From: CAWEDP01 sp963807925
Lineage (GTDB): Bacteria > Acidobacteriota > Vicinamibacteria > Vicinamibacterales > CAVVIG01
NCBI GenBank assembly: GCA_963807925.1
Contig: CAWEDP010000002.1
Location: 1,054,001-1,118,000 of the forward strand
DNA: 64,000 nt
Direction of reading: 5' to 3'
A program made the position numbers and the translations under genes. Of the stretch, positions 45,042 to 53,981 are shown piece after piece. Positions within the stretch are counted from its first letter, which is position 1, and each line of letters opens with the position of its first letter. The notes beneath the pieces were generated by a model, which saw nothing but the letters and a program-made list of their open reading frames with translations, was not told where the DNA came from and ran no database searches.

Positions 45042-46586
45042 TCATTCCCATTCAATCGTCGACGGCGGCTTCGAGCTGATGTCGTAGACGACCCGGTTGA
45101 TGCCGCGGACCTCGTTGACGATCCTCGAGGATATCGTGGCGAGCAGATCGTGCGGCAAACGCGCCCAGTCCGCCGTCATGCCGTCGCGGCTCTCGACGGC
45201 GCGAATCGCGACGGTGTGCTCGTAGGTGCGCTCGTCGCCCATCACTCCGACGCTCTGAACCGGCAGCAACACGGCGAAACTCTGCCACAGCCGCTCGTAC
45301 CAGCCGGCGCGCTTCACCTCCTCGACCGCGATGGCATCCGCACGGCGCAGCAGGTCGAGCCTCGGCGGCGTCACCTCGCCGAGAATCCGGACCGCCAACC
45401 CCGGCCCGGGAAACGGCTGCCGAACGACGAACTCCTCGTCGAGACCCAGCTTCCGACCCACCGCCCGCACCTCGTCCTTGAAAAGCTCCCGAAGCGGCTC
45501 GACCAGCTTCAGCCGCATCCGCTCGGGCAGGCCGCCGACGTTGTGATGGCTCTTGATGAGCGCCGACTGGCCGACGATGGCCACCGACTCGATGACATCC
45601 GGATACAGCGTCCCCTGCGCCAGATACTCGACATCCCCGAGCTCGGCCGCCTTCCCCTCGAAAACGTCGATGAAGGTCGCTCCGATGATCTTGCGCTTCT
45701 CCTCCGGATCGGTCACGCCGGCCAGACGGGTCAGAAACAGCGATGACGCATCGACGAACCTCAGCGGGAGCTGCAACCGCTCGAATCGCTTGCGGACCTG
45801 CGCCGCCTCGTCCAGCCGCAGCAGGCCGTTGTCGACGAAGACGCAGGTCAGCCGCCCGCCCACCGCGCGATCGACGAGGAGCGCCGCCACGGTCGAATCG
45901 ACGCCGCCGCTCAACGCGCACACGACGCGCCGGTCGCCCACCTGCGCGCGGATCCTCGTCGCCGCTTCGTCGACGAACGAGGCCATCGTCCAATCGCCGG
46001 TGCACCCGCAAACGCTGTACGCGAAGTTCCGCAGGATTTCGAGGCCGCGCTCCGTATGCACGACTTCCGGATGAAACAGGAGCGCATAGAGGTGGCGCGC
46101 GCTGTCGGCCATGGCCGCAACCGGCGCATTCGCGCTCGTGGCGATCACGGCGAACCCCGCCGGAGGAGCGCTGACCAAATCGCCGTGGCTCGCCCAGACC
46201 CTGATTTCACCGGGAACGTCCGCGAAGATGGCGGTGCCCGCGCCACCGGACGCCACCTTCACGTTCGCATGACCGAATTCGCGCTGCGGCGCCGGCGCGA
46301 CGATACCGCCGAGCACGTCCGCCATCAGCTGCATCCCGTAACAAATCCCCAGGACCGGACGACCCAGATCGAACAGCGCCGGGTCGCACTTGGGCGCGCC
46401 GGCGTCCGAAACGCTTTTCGGTCCACCCGAAAGGATGATTCCAATCGCCCCGCGCGCCCGAAGCCGGTCGGCGGACGTGTCCGGCGGCCAGATCTCGGAA
46501 TACACCGACAACTCGCGGAGGCGGCGGGCGATCAACTGGGTGTACTGCGAGCCGAAATCCAGAACAATGATGGTTTGGTGGGCCAC
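45042..46586 (-). CDS. guaA: GMP synthase (glutamine-hydrolysing)
   Basis: 514 residues from GTG 46586. The class I amidotransferase domain starts TIIVLDFGSQYTQLIARRLR and has the nucleophile Cys in GICYGMQLMADVLGG. The PP-loop ATPase motif is ALSGGVDSTVAALL. The C-terminal dimerisation domain ends INRVVYDISSKPPSTIEWE. Converts XMP to GMP. The first gene of the long reverse-strand run; upstream in-frame codons exist but the family starts at this point. Confidence 0.97.
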   Translation of the reverse strand: MAHQTIIVLDFGSQYTQLIARRLRELSVYSEIWPPDTSADRLRARGAIGIILSGGPKSVSDAGAPKCDPALFDLGRPVLGICYGMQLMADVLGGIVAPAPQREFGHANVKVASGGAGTAIFADVPGEIRVWASHGDLVSAPPAGFAVIATSANAPVAAMADSARHLYALLFHPEVVHTERGLEILRNFAYSVCGCTGDWTMASFVDEAATRIRAQVGDRRVVCALSGGVDSTVAALLVDRAVGGRLTCVFVDNGLLRLDEAAQVRKRFERLQLPLRFVDASSLFLTRLAGVTDPEEKRKIIGATFIDVFEGKAAELGDVEYLAQGTLYPDVIESVAIVGQSALIKSHHNVGGLPERMRLKLVEPLRELFKDEVRAVGRKLGLDEEFVVRQPFPGPGLAVRILGEVTPPRLDLLRRADAIAVEEVKRAGWYERLWQSFAVLLPVQSVGVMGDERTYEHTVAIRAVESRDGMTADWARLPHDLLATISSRIVNEVRGINRVVYDISSKPPSTIEWE

Positions 46587-46606
46587 GGAGTGCGTGAAGT
46601 TGAGGC

Positions 46607-46613
46607 TATTATA
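46607..46613. promoter_or_regulatory. Symmetric -10 element between guaA and the beta-propeller gene
   Basis: TATTATA reads TATAAT on the reverse strand (a perfect -10 box, 22 bases before the guaA GTG) and TATTAT on the forward strand (six bases before the GTG of the beta-propeller gene). The element can serve both divergent genes. No strong -35 box is seen in either direction. Confidence 0.45.
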
Positions 46614-46618
46614 GCGGG

Positions 46619-47821
46619 GTGGGGTCTCGGACAACCACAACATCTTGTAGTGCAGTTGCCCTCATCATCGTCGTCAGCGCAACGGGCCCGACCCCAATCA
46701 CCGCCCAGGCGCCGCCGGCCGGACGCCGGTCCGCTGCGTCGCCGACGGGGCGTCCCAAGCCGCTCTCTCCTTTTCCCCCGCAGCAGATCTGGTCGCTGCC
46801 GCTGAACAATCCGCTCACCGCAGAGCCGGCCTTCGACGGCCCGCTCGGGTACTTTCCCATTGCGGGGAACCGTCTCGCCGCGTACGACCTCGCACCGGGC
46901 ACGCTGCGCTGGCTCGTCACTGCCGCGCCCCGCTCGGCGCCAGCCGCCGGCGACGGTCTCGTGTTCGTTGATCAGCCCGGGCATGTCAGCGCGCTTCGCG
47001 CCATGGATGGATCAACGGCCTGGGAGATCCCGCTCGCCAGCGCACCGGTCGCGCCGCTCGTGCTCGCGCATCGGTGGCTGCTCGTCCCCACCGACGACGG
47101 GCTGACGGCGGTTCGAGCCGACGACGGCGCGCCGGGCTGGCGGCGCGAGGTGAGCGGCATCCGCACCGCGCCCGCCGTGGCCGGCGATCGAATCTTTCTG
47201 TCCACCGAGGATGGACGGATCGTCGCCTTGCGCGTGGACAACGGTGTGGTCGACTGGGAGCAGAGGATCGGCGGGAAGCCGAATTCGATTCTGGTCGCCG
47301 ATGCGCAGCTCTTCGTCGGCTCGACGGACAACTACTTGTACTGCCTCAAGGCAGACACCGGCGAAGTGGACTGGTCCAAACGCACGGGCGCCGACGTCGT
47401 CCATCGTCCGCTGGTTGACGAGAACAACGTCTATTTCGTGTCGCTCGACAACGTGCTGCGCGCGCTCAACCGCGGCCACGGTGTACAGCAGTGGATGCGC
47501 GCGCTTCCATTTCGTCCCGCCTGGAATCCGGTGATGGCGCTCGACACGATCGTGGTGGCGGGGCTCGGCTTGCCGCCACGGGCGTACTTCCGGAAGGACG
47601 GGACGCCGGCCGATGTGTTGACGACCGACCAGGAGGGCGAGATAGCCGCGCCGCTCTACACCTTCGCCTCGCCGTCGGCCTTCGGGCCGGTGATCCTGCT
47701 CGTCACCCGGTCGACTGACGACGCGACGGTGACGGCGAGCGCCCGTGCCATCGAGCCGCCTCCGATCGCGGGGACCAACCCGCTGGCGGGCGTCACGCCA
47801 CCGGCGATTCCCAGGACGTAG
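46619..47821 (+). CDS. PQQ-type beta-propeller protein (BamB-like), exported
   Basis: 400 residues from a GTG start. A signal peptide (SCSAVALIIVVSATG) precedes an eight-bladed propeller with repeats such as GLVFVDQPGHVSALRAMDGS, IVALRVDNGVVDWEQRIGG and NYLYCLKADTGEVDWSKR. BamB of the outer-membrane insertion complex has this fold, but it has other members too, and no lipobox Cys is obvious, unlike classical BamB. Divergent from guaA. Function inferred by fold only. Confidence 0.75.
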   Translation: MGSRTTTTSCSAVALIIVVSATGPTPITAQAPPAGRRSAASPTGRPKPLSPFPPQQIWSLPLNNPLTAEPAFDGPLGYFPIAGNRLAAYDLAPGTLRWLVTAAPRSAPAAGDGLVFVDQPGHVSALRAMDGSTAWEIPLASAPVAPLVLAHRWLLVPTDDGLTAVRADDGAPGWRREVSGIRTAPAVAGDRIFLSTEDGRIVALRVDNGVVDWEQRIGGKPNSILVADAQLFVGSTDNYLYCLKADTGEVDWSKRTGADVVHRPLVDENNVYFVSLDNVLRALNRGHGVQQWMRALPFRPAWNPVMALDTIVVAGLGLPPRAYFRKDGTPADVLTTDQEGEIAAPLYTFASPSAFGPVILLVTRSTDDATVTASARAIEPPPIAGTNPLAGVTPPAIPRT

Positions 47822-47854
47822 GTCGATTCCCCTTCGCGCCCTACCGGGATCCAG

Positions 47855-47876
47855 GGGCGGGTGAAACGATCCGCCC
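47855..47876. terminator. Hairpin between convergent beta-propeller and membrane-protein genes
   Basis: GGGCGGGT and ATCCGCCC form an 8-bp stem (one G-T pair) around a 6-base loop, 34 bases after the upstream stop and just before the end of the next gene on the other strand. No T-tract. Confidence 0.45.
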
Positions 47877-47883
47877 GCGCCGC

Positions 47884-48888
47884 TCAGGCGCGTCCTCGCG
47901 CGGGATTCAGCCCGCGCACGGACTGCGTCTGCCGCTCCGCGAGATATCGGTGGTAGAGCGTCGCGTAGGCGGCGAGCGCGCTCAGACCGATGTACTCGAA
48001 GACGAGACCGCGGATGATCAACGCCGCCAGCTGCAGCGGAAACACCGCCAGCCCGACGAGAGGAACGAACGCAATCAACCCGACGCCCGACCAGGCGAGC
48101 GCCGACGCCAGCGTCGCGGCGACGATCACCGCGAGGATGACCCCGAACATGCCGGCCAGCTCCCGGATTTCCGTGCGGACGAACCGCGCGACCGCCGCCA
48201 CGGCTCTGAGCACGCTCAGATCCTCGGTGGCGACGGCAATCTGAATGAGGAGGTACCCCCAGTTGACGAACGTAATCCAGACGACGAGCACGAAGGTGGC
48301 CAGCGTCGCGATGAAGGCCCAGCCGATGACCAGGAGCTTGCCGTCGGCGGCGCGATAGCCGTAGACGATGAAGGCGAGGTAGGCGACGCCCGACACGGCG
48401 TAGACGACCATCAACGCGAGTCCCAGGGGCACGTACCGCCGGTGCAGCCGCCGGCACCCGGCGAGGAAGCGTTCGAGCGTGAACCGCGACGCCTCGCCGA
48501 CAACGTGGTGGTAGGTGAGCGGCTCGCGCTCGATCGGGCCGGCGGCGGCTTCGGCCGTCAGGAGCACCTCCACCGTTCCGCCCTTGACGACGAACATCAG
48601 AATCGAGCCGCCGAGTAGAACGACCGAGAACGCGCCGATGAACGCGACGAGCGCCAGCGGCTCGGACATCAGCGTGCCGGTGATCGTCGTGAACATCTCC
48701 CGCATGTTGCCGCGCAGCAGCTCCGCCAAATCGCCGCCGAGTAACGCCGCGACGAGAATCGCCGCGCCGATCACCGGCACCGCCAGCAGCATCTGGAACG
48801 TGGTCTCCGCCGCGAACTGAATCGCCACGGTCTGCCAGTTGGCAGCGGCGACGAGCGCGCCACGCTTGAGGAGGTGCTTGAGGTTCAT
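47884..48888 (-). CDS. Uncharacterised multi-pass membrane protein
   Basis: 334 residues from ATG 48888. About six hydrophobic segments are visible, for example VPVIGAAILVAALLGG, LALVAFIGAFSVVLLGGSIL, YVPLGLALMVVYAVSGVAYL and AFIATLATFVLVVWITF. No conserved domain is recognised. The start lies 35 bases from that of the divergent giant histidine kinase, so the two could be linked, but no function can be assigned. Confidence 0.75.
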   Translation of the reverse strand: MNLKHLLKRGALVAAANWQTVAIQFAAETTFQMLLAVPVIGAAILVAALLGGDLAELLRGNMREMFTTITGTLMSEPLALVAFIGAFSVVLLGGSILMFVVKGGTVEVLLTAEAAAGPIEREPLTYHHVVGEASRFTLERFLAGCRRLHRRYVPLGLALMVVYAVSGVAYLAFIVYGYRAADGKLLVIGWAFIATLATFVLVVWITFVNWGYLLIQIAVATEDLSVLRAVAAVARFVRTEIRELAGMFGVILAVIVAATLASALAWSGVGLIAFVPLVGLAVFPLQLAALIIRGLVFEYIGLSALAAYATLYHRYLAERQTQSVRGLNPARGRA

Positions 48889-48906
48889 CCGCGGGGGACG
48901 TACATT
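48878..48906 (+). promoter_or_regulatory. Sigma70-type promoter of the histidine kinase gene
   Basis: TTGAGG (48878-48883), a 17-base spacer and TACATT (48901-48906), 17 bases before the ATG at 48923. The -35 box overlaps the start codon of the divergent membrane-protein gene. Confidence 0.5.
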
Positions 48907-48922
48907 CGAAGTGGCTCCACTC

Positions 48923-51900
48923 ATGTTACACGCCGCGGGACGAATCGGTCGCGTCGGCCTGCTCATTGCTGCACTCGTTTCGGCGGCCGGGTGGGGCATC
49001 GGGCGCGCGCGATTGGGCCGCTCGAATGCCGACACGGTCACGCGCGTCGAGAACGAGCTCCGGGCGCAGGTGGCGGCGGCAGCGAGCGGGTTGGACCGGA
49101 TCGCCACCGCGTTGGCCGCGCGGCGCGACTTGATCGCGGAGGCCCGCCGCACCCAGGCGGCTGCCGCCAGACTGTTCGACGCGGTCGCCCTCGAGCTCGC
49201 GGGGCAGGAGCCCGGTCGGGGCGGCCTGACGATCTACGACCCGCTCGGCAAGCCCATCGCGTGGGGCGGACGCACCTCGGACCTGCCGCGGTCGCGAATC
49301 GATGGTCCCTCTGCGCTTCTGATTGCCCAGACCGCGCTCGGCCCCCGACTCGTGCGCATCGAACCGGTCATCGACCGTAGCCGCGGCTTTCCCGTCCGCA
49401 CCGCCACCGTGGTCGCCGAGCAACAGCTGGGCGCCGGTCACGCAACTCCCGAAGATCCCGAGTCGTTCGTCATTTCGACGACGATCGTGCCGGTCACGGT
49501 GCGGGTGCACGTGGGCGACGTGGCGCCGCCGGGGCGGTTCACCTTTGCGGTGGGCTCCCCCGGCGGTCCCCTGCTCGACGCCCAGGTCGCGCCCGCCGAT
49601 CTCGATGCGGCGCGCCAGCGGTGGTCCGAGCAGGTCCGCGGCGTCGCCCTGCTCGTCGTGGCGCTCACGCTGGTCGTCTGGCTGGCGTCCATCTTTCATC
49701 TGCGGGGACGGGAGACGACGGTCGGGGGGCTGGCCCGCAGCACGATTGCCGCGCTCGTGGCCGTCGGGCTGACCCGGGTCGTCATCGGACTGACCGTCGC
49801 GTCGCTGCTCGTCGATACGACGCTGCAGCGATCGGTGGGGGTGCTGGCGAACGGCCTGACGGCTCTCGTCGTCGTGTGGCTGGCGGTCGAGACGAGCGAA
49901 CGCCGTCGTCTGTCGCGGGCGGGGCGGCAAGGCTTCCGCAGCGGCGGCGCGGCATCGGGGCCGCTGCTGGCATCGGGGTACGCGGCCGCCGGGTTCGCGA
50001 CCGCCGCCGTGTTGTGGATGTACGAAGGCGTGCTGCGCCGTCTGGTGTCGCAGACCACCTTCGACCTGCTCCAGTTCTCACTGCACCCGTTGGACTCGGG
50101 GCGGCTCGCGACCATGTTCGGGCTCCTGTTGCTCCACGCCGCTGTCTTCTGGGCCGCCGTCATCGTCACGCGGATCCCGTCGCGCTGGCGGCCGGCGCGC
50201 GGCAGGCGGCGGCTGGTGACGGCCGGCATGGGCTGGGCCGCCGGTGTCGGCGCGTGCGTGCTGCTGGCCATCCGCCGCGATTTGACGGTGCCCGCAGCGC
50301 CGATGCTCGGCGCCGTGGCGGCGGCAGGAGCGGGCGCGGTGGCGCTCGACGAGTTCCGCCGGCGGCTGCGCCGCGCCTCGCAGGCAGCGCGCGGGTTCGC
50401 CCTGTTCGTGGCGCTCGCGGCGCCGTCGCTCGCCATGTATCCGTCGCTCGTGTGGTTCATGACGGAAGCGGAAGAACAGCTGGTTTCGACGCGCGACGGC
50501 CCGGAGACGCTGGGGCAGCGCGAGGAGCTTCAAAGGGTGCTGTACGCGTCGCTCGACGAGATCGAGGCGATTCGGTCGCTGCCGGACTTCGTCGCCGGCG
50601 GACCCGACGCCGCCGCGTCGCCGTCACGCGCCTTCCGCATCTGGTCGCAGACCGATCTCAACGTCAACCGTCTCACCTCCGCCGTCGAGCTCTACGGCCC
50701 CGGCGGCCGCCTGATCAGCCGCTTCGCGTTCAATCTTCCCGAGTACGCCGACGGGTCGAGTCGGGAGGCGCGCTGCCGGAACTGGGACGTCGTGGACGAA
50801 CCGTCTCCGTTCGGATCGACCGAACGCCACGTGCTGCGGGCCAGCCGCGGCATCTGCGAGGGCGGCGTGAACCGCGGCACGATTGTCGTGAGCGTGATGC
50901 TCGATCACCTCTCGCTGCCGTTCATCCAGACGCAAAGCCCGTATCTCGAATCGCTCCGCCCCGATCGCCCGGCGCTGGCACAGGAAGGCGTGTTCGGGCG
51001 CGACGTCGAGCTGGTCGTATACGGCTGGAGCAGGGCGCCGATCAACTATTCGGGGACCAGTGTCTGGCCGCTGTCGGACGCGGTCTTTCAGCGGCTCGCG
51101 GCCTCCCGTGAGCGGTTCTGGGCCGAAGCCGATCGCAACGGTGTCCGGTTCCGGGTGTACTTCATGAGCGACCGCGGCGGGATCTACGCGCTCGGCTACC
51201 CTGTCATCACGTGGGGCCGCCACGTCGTGAACCTCGCCGAGCTGGTCTTCCTCGCCGGCGTGCTCTACGTGCTGCTGCTCGGCGGCGTGACGGCGGCCAA
51301 CGCCCTCGTTTCGCAGACGCCGACCAACGGCGGCGCGCTCCTGCGCGAGATCCGGGCGAGCTTCTACCGCAAGCTGTTTCTCGCGTTCGTCGCGGCGGCC
51401 GTCGTGCCGGTCCTGATTCTCGCCTACGCCACGCACGTCTACTTCGCGTCGCAGTTCGAAGCCGAGGTCAGGGAAGCCGCGGCGAACACCGCCACGGTCG
51501 CTCAGCGCCTGGTCGAGGACTACGCCGCGCTCCAGCAGCGGCCGACGATCGACGATCAGATCATGGTGCTCATCCGCCGCGCCATCGACCAGGACGTCAC
51601 GCTGTTCGAGCAGTCGGAGCTGCGCGCGACGAGCGCGCTCGAGGTGTTCGCGTCGGGCCTTCTGCCGCGGCGGACGCCTGGCGATGTCTACCGGCGCATC
51701 GTGCTCGATCGGCTGCCGACCTTCGTCGGCGAGCAACAGGTGGGAGACATCAGCTATCTGGTTGCGGCGGCGCCCGTGCGCGCCGAAGGCCGCGAGGGTA
51801 TCGTCACCGTGCCGGTCACCTCACGCCGCGACGAGGCCGAACGGCAGATCGACGAGCTGGACCACCGCGTGCTGTCGGCTGCCGTGCTCTTCAGCCTGCT

Positions 51901-52813
51901 CGGCGCCGCGCTCGGCTACTGGATGGCCGAACGGATCGCGGACCCGATCAACCGGCTCACGCGTGCGACGCATCGGATCGCGCGCGGCAACCTCGACGCG
52001 CGCATGGCCGCGGCCACCTCCGACGAGCTCGGCCGCCTCATTCGGGACTTCAACACGATGGCGGCGGACCTGAAGCGCCAGCGCGCCGAGCTGGAGCGGA
52101 CGCAGCGGCTCGAGGCCTGGGCCGACATGGCCCGGCAGGTCGCCCACGACATCAAGAACCCGCTGACGCCCATCCAGTTGTCGGCCGAACACGCCCAGCG
52201 CGTGAACGTGGATCGGGGCCGGCCGCTGTCGCCGGTTCTCGACGAGTGCATCGCGGTCATCCTGTCGCAGGTGCGGCTGCTCCGTCAGATTGCCGCGGAG
52301 TTCTCGAGCTTCGCGTCGTCCGCCAAAGCGCGTCCCGAGCCCACCGACCTCGTCGCCCTGGTCGAGGAAGTGGTCGGACCATACCGCCTCGGACTGAGCG
52401 GTCGCATCGCCGTCGAGGTCGTTGCCGGCAACAGCCTCCCGCGCGCCAACGTGGACCGGACCCTCCTGGCGCGCGCCTTCACCAACGTCATCGAGAACGG
52501 GCTCCATGCAATGCCGGGCACCGGCACCCTGCGTGTCGTCATCACGCGTCGTGCCGCGGGGAGTGAAGCAGGCCCCCCCGGCGCGGACGAAGGCGACACC
52601 GCGCTGGTCGTCGAGATCACCGACAGCGGTGTCGGTATGGACGCCGATGCGCTCAGCCGGATATTCGAGCCGTACTTCTCGACGAAGGCCACGGGCACCG
52701 GCCTTGGTCTGACCATTGCGAAGCGCAACGTGGAGCTCAACGGGGGAACCATTGCCGTCAACAGCGAGAAGGGGGGCGGCACGACCGTCACCATCACCCT
52801 TCCGGTCGTCTGA
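48923..52813 (+). CDS. Large membrane-bound sensor histidine kinase (NtrY-like)
   Basis: 1296 residues. One N-terminal helix and an extracytoplasmic region (about 30-230) are followed by a block of six or more membrane helices (about 235-480), a second extracytoplasmic region (about 510-760) and further helices (VFLAGVLYVLLLGGVTAANA; FLAFVAAAVVPVLILAYAT). A third sensor loop leads to the last helix and HAMP linker (RIADPINRLTRATHRIARG). The kinase core has the phospho-acceptor His in ARQVAHDIKNPLTPIQLSAE, the N box in FTNVIENGLHAMPGTG, G1 in DSGVGMDADALS and G2 in TKATGTGLGLTIAKRN. All catalytic motifs are intact. No receiver or response regulator lies nearby. Confidence 0.9.
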   Translation: MLHAAGRIGRVGLLIAALVSAAGWGIGRARLGRSNADTVTRVENELRAQVAAAASGLDRIATALAARRDLIAEARRTQAAAARLFDAVALELAGQEPGRGGLTIYDPLGKPIAWGGRTSDLPRSRIDGPSALLIAQTALGPRLVRIEPVIDRSRGFPVRTATVVAEQQLGAGHATPEDPESFVISTTIVPVTVRVHVGDVAPPGRFTFAVGSPGGPLLDAQVAPADLDAARQRWSEQVRGVALLVVALTLVVWLASIFHLRGRETTVGGLARSTIAALVAVGLTRVVIGLTVASLLVDTTLQRSVGVLANGLTALVVVWLAVETSERRRLSRAGRQGFRSGGAASGPLLASGYAAAGFATAAVLWMYEGVLRRLVSQTTFDLLQFSLHPLDSGRLATMFGLLLLHAAVFWAAVIVTRIPSRWRPARGRRRLVTAGMGWAAGVGACVLLAIRRDLTVPAAPMLGAVAAAGAGAVALDEFRRRLRRASQAARGFALFVALAAPSLAMYPSLVWFMTEAEEQLVSTRDGPETLGQREELQRVLYASLDEIEAIRSLPDFVAGGPDAAASPSRAFRIWSQTDLNVNRLTSAVELYGPGGRLISRFAFNLPEYADGSSREARCRNWDVVDEPSPFGSTERHVLRASRGICEGGVNRGTIVVSVMLDHLSLPFIQTQSPYLESLRPDRPALAQEGVFGRDVELVVYGWSRAPINYSGTSVWPLSDAVFQRLAASRERFWAEADRNGVRFRVYFMSDRGGIYALGYPVITWGRHVVNLAELVFLAGVLYVLLLGGVTAANALVSQTPTNGGALLREIRASFYRKLFLAFVAAAVVPVLILAYATHVYFASQFEAEVREAAANTATVAQRLVEDYAALQQRPTIDDQIMVLIRRAIDQDVTLFEQSELRATSALEVFASGLLPRRTPGDVYRRIVLDRLPTFVGEQQVGDISYLVAAAPVRAEGREGIVTVPVTSRRDEAERQIDELDHRVLSAAVLFSLLGAALGYWMAERIADPINRLTRATHRIARGNLDARMAAATSDELGRLIRDFNTMAADLKRQRAELERTQRLEAWADMARQVAHDIKNPLTPIQLSAEHAQRVNVDRGRPLSPVLDECIAVILSQVRLLRQIAAEFSSFASSAKARPEPTDLVALVEEVVGPYRLGLSGRIAVEVVAGNSLPRANVDRTLLARAFTNVIENGLHAMPGTGTLRVVITRRAAGSEAGPPGADEGDTALVVEITDSGVGMDADALSRIFEPYFSTKATGTGLGLTIAKRNVELNGGTIAVNSEKGGGTTVTITLPVV

Positions 52814-52873
52814 CGGCACCATCGAATCCTTACGCTCGCGTGCGGCGAATCAGGAGCGAGGACGCGCCGGCGG

Positions 52874-52903
52874 TTGCGGGATTCGACAGACGCGTGTCAG
52901 AAT
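52874..52903 (+). promoter_or_regulatory. Weak candidate promoter for the cytochrome/Act operon
   Basis: TTGCGG, an 18-base spacer and CAGAAT preceded by TGT. Both boxes are partial matches. A plausible ribosome-binding site (GGAGAGG) precedes the ATG at 52949. Confidence 0.3.
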
Positions 52904-52948
52904 GTTCGGCGCTAACGCGCACATCCTAGCTGGAGAGGATACGGACTC

Positions 52949-53375
52949 ATGCGCCGACTGATCAGTCTCATTTTGACGACGGCCCTGCTGTGCTTCGTCA
53001 CGGCGGCCGGCGTCGACCTCGCCGCGCAGGCGAAGAAAGCCGCATCGAAGGCCGCCGCCGTCAAGAATCCGGTGCCGTCCACGCCCGACTCGATCGCCAC
53101 CGGCCAGACCCTCTTCAAGAAGTACTGCCGCTTCTGCCACGGTGACGATGCGAAGGGCGACGGCCCGCAGGCGCCGAAGGACACGCACCCGCCGAATCTG
53201 GTCGACGCCACGTGGGGGCACGGATTCGACCGACGCGGACATCTTCGCGGTCATCAAGGACGGCATCGGTCCGAAGTTCGACATGAAGGGCTACAACAGC
53301 AAGATGACGCCGCAGGAGATGTGGAGCATCGTCAACTACCTGCGCAGCATCGGTCCCAAGGGCGCCCCCCGCTGA
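52949..53375 (+). CDS. Monohaem cytochrome c, exported; one +1 frameshift
   Basis: 141 residues after correction. A signal peptide (ISLILTTALLCFVTAAG) and a Lys/Ala linker are followed by one class I cytochrome c domain with the haem motif CRFCHGDDAKGDG and the axial Met in NSKMTPQEMWSIVNYLRSIG. The frame breaks between 53211 and 53226: one base too many in a run of five G (53214-53218) separates NLVDATWG from STDADIFAVIKDG. It begins the Act gene group and could be the monohaem subunit (ActE role) moved to the front, or an electron acceptor for the complex. Confidence 0.8.
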
Positions 53376-53387
53376 ACCACGGCGAAC

Positions 53388-53981
53388 GTGCACACCTTCA
53401 GGCACGGCCGGTTCGTCCGCTGGGCGGCGGTATGGCTGGTTGTGACGGCCACGGCCGGGGGCTGTCGCCTCGTCGAGGAGGCCGCCACGCCTCCCGACGT
53501 GTACTCGCCGGCGCACGAGACGATAGGCGAGGCGGTCAACGATTTCTTCAACATCCGGCCAACGGCGACGCAACCGTTTCCGTTTCCGCACAAGACGCAC
53601 GTCGAGAAGAAGGTCGGCTGCACGGAGTACTGCCACGAGAGCGTCACCAAAGGTCCGGTCGCGGGCCTGCCGAGCGTGAAGACCTGCATGATCTGTCATG
53701 AATCGATCGCCACCGACCGGCCGCTCATCCAGCAGATCACGGCGCTGTCCAAGCAGGGCCTCGACCTCTCCTGGCAGCGCGTGTACGGATACGCGGCCGA
53801 GTCGCACGTCCGATTCAACCATGCGCCGCACCTGCGGGCGAACGTGGCCTGCGCGACCTGCCACGGGCGCATCGACCAGCAGACGGTGGCCCAGCGCAAC
53901 GTCGATCTGAAAATGGGATTCTGCGTCGACTGCCACAAGAGGAACCAGGCACCCAACGAGTGCCTGACGTGCCATTTCTGA
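53388..53981 (+). CDS. actA: Pentahaem cytochrome c subunit of alternative complex III (ActA)
   Basis: 197 residues from a GTG start. A signal peptide with possible lipobox AGGC, then five haem-binding motifs CTEYCH, CMICH, CATCH, CVDCH and CLTCH. ActA of alternative complex III is a pentahaem cytochrome in this gene position, receiving electrons from the iron-sulphur subunit. The stop overlaps the ActB start (TGATG). Confidence 0.88.
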   Translation: MHTFRHGRFVRWAAVWLVVTATAGGCRLVEEAATPPDVYSPAHETIGEAVNDFFNIRPTATQPFPFPHKTHVEKKVGCTEYCHESVTKGPVAGLPSVKTCMICHESIATDRPLIQQITALSKQGLDLSWQRVYGYAAESHVRFNHAPHLRANVACATCHGRIDQQTVAQRNVDLKMGFCVDCHKRNQAPNECLTCHF

